NCBI GenBank assembly: GCA_900555665.1
Contig: USLX01000081.1
Coordinates: 1 to 7,892 of the forward strand
Source of the DNA: an uncultured Eubacteriales bacterium
GTDB taxonomy: Bacteria > Bacillota > Clostridia > Oscillospirales > Oscillospiraceae
Direction: 5' to 3'
Length of the DNA stretch: 7,892 nt
Both the position numbers and the translations under genes were made by a program. Positions 5,782-7,892 of this stretch are shown here, in pieces. The number at the start of each line of letters is the position of its first letter. The stretch's first letter is position 1. Below the pieces are notes generated by a model, which searched no databases, was not told where the DNA came from, and saw nothing but the letters and a program-made list of their open reading frames with translations.

Positions 5782-7752
5782 ATGGATTTTCAGCTGGTTT
5801 CGGATTACAAGCCGACGGGCGATCAGCCGGAGGCAATCGAAAAACTGACATGGGGTGTCAAAAACGGGCTGCCGGAGCAAGTTTTGCTCGGCGTGACGGG
5901 CTCGGGCAAGACGTTTACGATGGCGAACATCATTGCAAACTGCAACCGGCCGGCGCTGGTTTTGGCGCACAACAAGACGTTGGCGGCGCAGCTGTGCTCG
6001 GAATTTCGGGCATTTTTTCCGCACAACGCAGTGGAATACTTCGTCTCTTACTACGACTATTATCAGCCGGAGGCGTATATTGCGCATACGGATACCTATA
6101 TTGAAAAGGATGCGGCCATCAACGAAGAGATCGACCGGCTGCGGCTGGCAGCAACGGCGTCGCTGCTGGAGCGGCGGGACGTGATCGTCGTGTCGTCGGT
6201 CAGCTGCATCTACGGGCTCGGCGAACCGGACGATTTTGAGAAGATGATGATCAATCTCACAACCGGAGCGGAGCTTCCGCGGGAGGAGCTGATGCGGCGG
6301 CTGGTGGAGGATCGGTATGAGCGGAACGACATTGCCTTTGAGCGGAACATGTTCCGCGTGCGGGGCGACACGGTAGAGCTCTGGCCGGCATACTGGGCGT
6401 CGAGCGCGATCCGCGTGGAATATTTCGGCGACGAAATCGACCGGATCAGTGAGATCAACCCGGTGACAGGCGAGGTTGTACGGCGGCTGACGTCGATTCC
6501 GGTCTGGCCGGCAAGCCACTATGTCACAACGCCGGAGAAGATGGCGCGGGCCATCCGGGAGATCCGGCACGAATGCGACGAGCGCGTGAAATTCTTCACG
6601 GAAAACGGCAAGCTGCTCGAGGCGCAGCGGATCGGCGAGCGTGTGAACTATGACATTGAGATGATGCAGGAGCTCGGCTACTGCTCGGGCATTGAAAACT
6701 ACTCGCGTATCATTTCCGAGCGTGCGCCGGGAAGCGCGCCGATGACCCTGCTGGACTATTTCCCGAAGGATTTTCTGCTGTTTGTGGACGAAAGCCATGT
6801 GACGCTGCCGCAGGTACGGGCAATGTACAACGGCGACCGGGCCAGAAAAAAGTCGCTCATTGACTTCGGCTTCCGGCTGCCGTCGGCCTATGACAACCGG
6901 CCGCTGACGTTCGACGAATTTCACAGCCGCATCGGGCAGGCCATCTACGTCTCGGCCACGCCGGCGGACTATGAGCGCGAGCGCGCAAGTCAGATTGCCG
7001 AACAGGTCATCCGGCCCACGGGGCTGCTCGACCCGGAGGTATTTGTGCGGCCCATCGAGGGGCAGATCGACGACCTCATCGGCGAGATCAATGCCACGAC
7101 GGCGAAGGGCGAACGGACGCTTGTCACGACGCTGACAAAGAAGATGGCCGAGGATCTGACGCGATATCTGCAGGAAAACGGGATCAAGGTGCGCTATATG
7201 CACTCGGACATCGGCGCGATGGAGCGCATTGAGATCATCCGCGATCTGCGGACGGCGAAATTTGACGTGCTTGTCGGGATCAACCTGCTGCGCGAGGGAC
7301 TTGACCTGCCGGAGGTGTCGCTGATCGCAATTTTGGACGCGGACAAGGAAGGCTTCCTCCGCTCGGAGACGAGCCTGATTCAGACCATCGGCCGCGCGGC
7401 GCGCAACGCGGGCGGGCGCGTCATCCTTTACGCCGACAAAATCACCGAGGCGATGCGCAGCGCGATGGACGAGACGGCGCGGCGCCGTCAGATTCAACAA
7501 AAATATAATGAAGAACACGGCATTGTGCCCAAGACCATTGTCAAATCTGTGCGGGATCTCGATGAGATCTCGGCGCCGGAGCACAAGGGCAAGGGCGGCG
7601 TGAAGATGACGAAGGCGGAGCTCGAACGCGAGATCGCCAAGCTCGAGGCCCAGATGAAGAAGGCTGCGAAGATGATGGAATACGAATATGCAGCGGTGCT
7701 GCGCGACGAGATCATCCGGCTGCGCGGCGAGGCTGGAAAAAAATCCAAATAA
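5782..7752 (+). CDS. uvrB: UvrABC excinuclease subunit B
   Basis: UvrB is the helicase-like subunit that UvrA loads at damaged DNA. It verifies the lesion by inserting a beta-hairpin between the strands and then recruits UvrC for incision. The 656 residues match the family length. Visible elements in order are: KPTGDQPEAIE (10-20), Walker A GVTGSGKT (37-44), the Tyr-rich beta-hairpin YYDYYQPEAYIAHTDTYI (90-107), the DESH Walker B motif (336-339), the SATP motif (391-394), the helicase motif VI QTIGRAARN (534-542), and a C-terminal UVR domain (about 611-646) rich in Glu/Lys that binds UvrC or UvrA. All key residues seem present. The ATG at 5782 has GGAG seven bases upstream. It is the last gene of the cluster and is followed by a hairpin. 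Many Firmicutes have uvrB directly before uvrA; here the order is reversed, with radC between. No uvrC lies in the window. Confidence 0.98.
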   Translation: MDFQLVSDYKPTGDQPEAIEKLTWGVKNGLPEQVLLGVTGSGKTFTMANIIANCNRPALVLAHNKTLAAQLCSEFRAFFPHNAVEYFVSYYDYYQPEAYIAHTDTYIEKDAAINEEIDRLRLAATASLLERRDVIVVSSVSCIYGLGEPDDFEKMMINLTTGAELPREELMRRLVEDRYERNDIAFERNMFRVRGDTVELWPAYWASSAIRVEYFGDEIDRISEINPVTGEVVRRLTSIPVWPASHYVTTPEKMARAIREIRHECDERVKFFTENGKLLEAQRIGERVNYDIEMMQELGYCSGIENYSRIISERAPGSAPMTLLDYFPKDFLLFVDESHVTLPQVRAMYNGDRARKKSLIDFGFRLPSAYDNRPLTFDEFHSRIGQAIYVSATPADYERERASQIAEQVIRPTGLLDPEVFVRPIEGQIDDLIGEINATTAKGERTLVTTLTKKMAEDLTRYLQENGIKVRYMHSDIGAMERIEIIRDLRTAKFDVLVGINLLREGLDLPEVSLIAILDADKEGFLRSETSLIQTIGRAARNAGGRVILYADKITEAMRSAMDETARRRQIQQKYNEEHGIVPKTIVKSVRDLDEISAPEHKGKGGVKMTKAELEREIAKLEAQMKKAAKMMEYEYAAVLRDEIIRLRGEAGKKSK

Positions 7753-7759
7753 GGAAGCA

Positions 7760-7786
7760 AAACCCACCAGCCAGGCTGGTGGGTTT
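7760..7786 (+). terminator. Hairpin terminator after uvrB, possibly bidirectional
   Basis: A perfect 12-bp stem, AAACCCACCAGC (7760-7771) with GCTGGTGGGTTT (7775-7786) and loop CAG, begins eight bases after the uvrB stop codon. The U-run is only TTT on the plus strand, read into the stem's own end. On the minus strand the same stem ends in TTTT, so it could also stop a convergent gene arriving from the right. Position and stem strength favour termination; the short U-run keeps confidence moderate. Confidence 0.65.
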
Positions 7787-7840
7787 GAGACTGTCGAAAG
7801 ACGATAAAAGGCAGCTCCGAGAGAGAGCAGCGGGGAAAGA

Positions 7841-7867
7841 GTGAAAGGGGCAAAAAGCCCCTTTCGC
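7841..7867. other. Second strong hairpin in the non-coding tail
   Basis: GTGAAAGGGGC (7841-7851) pairs with GCCCCTTTCGC (7857-7867) through one G-T wobble, leaving a loop of five As (7852-7856). No U-run longer than the TTT inside the stem follows on either strand. It may be a back-up terminator, the end of a convergent transcript, or part of a repeated intergenic element. The bases from 7787 to 7840 contain no gene I can recognise, only a small GTC-GAAA-GAC tetraloop hairpin near 7793-7802. Confidence 0.45.
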
Positions 7868-7892
7868 GTTCAATCAAGCAGTTTTCTGAACT

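Noticed and set aside
5263..7767. Open frame of 834 codons on the minus strand opposite radC and uvrB
   Set aside because: Despite its length, it covers two well-conserved plus-strand genes, has no recognisable domain, and runs across the radC-uvrB junction. GC bias at third codon positions removes stop codons from this frame.
7494..7877. 127-codon minus-strand frame reaching from the tail region into uvrB
   Set aside because: Most of it is antisense to the UVR domain of UvrB, and the rest crosses both hairpins. No good ribosome binding site or family resemblance was seen.
7787..7892. T-box or other riboswitch leader for a gene to the right
   Set aside because: The GAGAGAGAGC stretch and terminal hairpin prompted the idea. 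However, the T-box bulge sequence is absent, the region is too short for a Stem I with specifier loop, and no downstream gene is visible.
1..7892. Mobile element, CRISPR array, tRNA or rRNA gene
   Set aside because: No transposase or integrase, no regularly spaced repeats, and no cloverleaf or rRNA signature was found on either strand.

Overview
The window is GC-rich throughout and looks like a chromosomal segment of a high-GC clostridium (Firmicutes, Oscillospiraceae/Ruminococcaceae-like). This placement is inference from three things: the GC-biased codon use, the protein style (a cardiolipin synthase with three N-terminal membrane segments, and a short RadC starting with a GHRERMRKQL-type segment), and a GAAC-N4-GTTT site of the Bacillus/Clostridium LexA type upstream of uvrA.

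Left part, minus strand. Bases 1-1348 hold a cardiolipin synthase gene (cls) whose 3' end is cut by the window edge; both HKD catalytic motifs are visible. It has its own sigma-A-type promoter at 1373-1401. Behind it lies a short non-coding stretch with a candidate terminator. Bases 1590-2012 hold a small coiled-coil protein of unknown function, also on the minus strand, with a near-consensus promoter. Its last 25 codons are suspicious. One extra A in an A5 run would end the protein just after the coiled coil, and the remaining tail runs over what looks like a Rho-independent terminator.

Middle and right part, plus strand. A divergent intergenic region (2013-2197) carries a candidate LexA/SOS box and a strong extended -10 promoter. 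They precede a tight three-gene cluster, uvrA - radC - uvrB, with gaps of 41 and 36 bases. UvrA and UvrB are the damage-recognition proteins of nucleotide excision repair. UvrA scans DNA as an ABC-ATPase dimer and loads UvrB, whose C-terminal UVR domain then recruits UvrC. RadC is a JAB/MPN (JAMM) domain protein with an intact metal-binding motif and no settled function. Its position between uvrA and uvrB is the most interesting layout feature here. All three proteins appear full length with intact key motifs. A hairpin suited to termination follows uvrB, and the last ~100 bases hold further hairpins but no recognisable gene.

I see no clearly novel system, transposon, CRISPR array, tRNA or rRNA. 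The observations worth following are the SOS-type control region, the radC insertion in the uvr operon, the possible frameshift in the coiled-coil gene, and the structured tail after uvrB. Several very long open frames lie antisense to cls, uvrA and radC/uvrB; they are GC-driven shadows and are not annotated.
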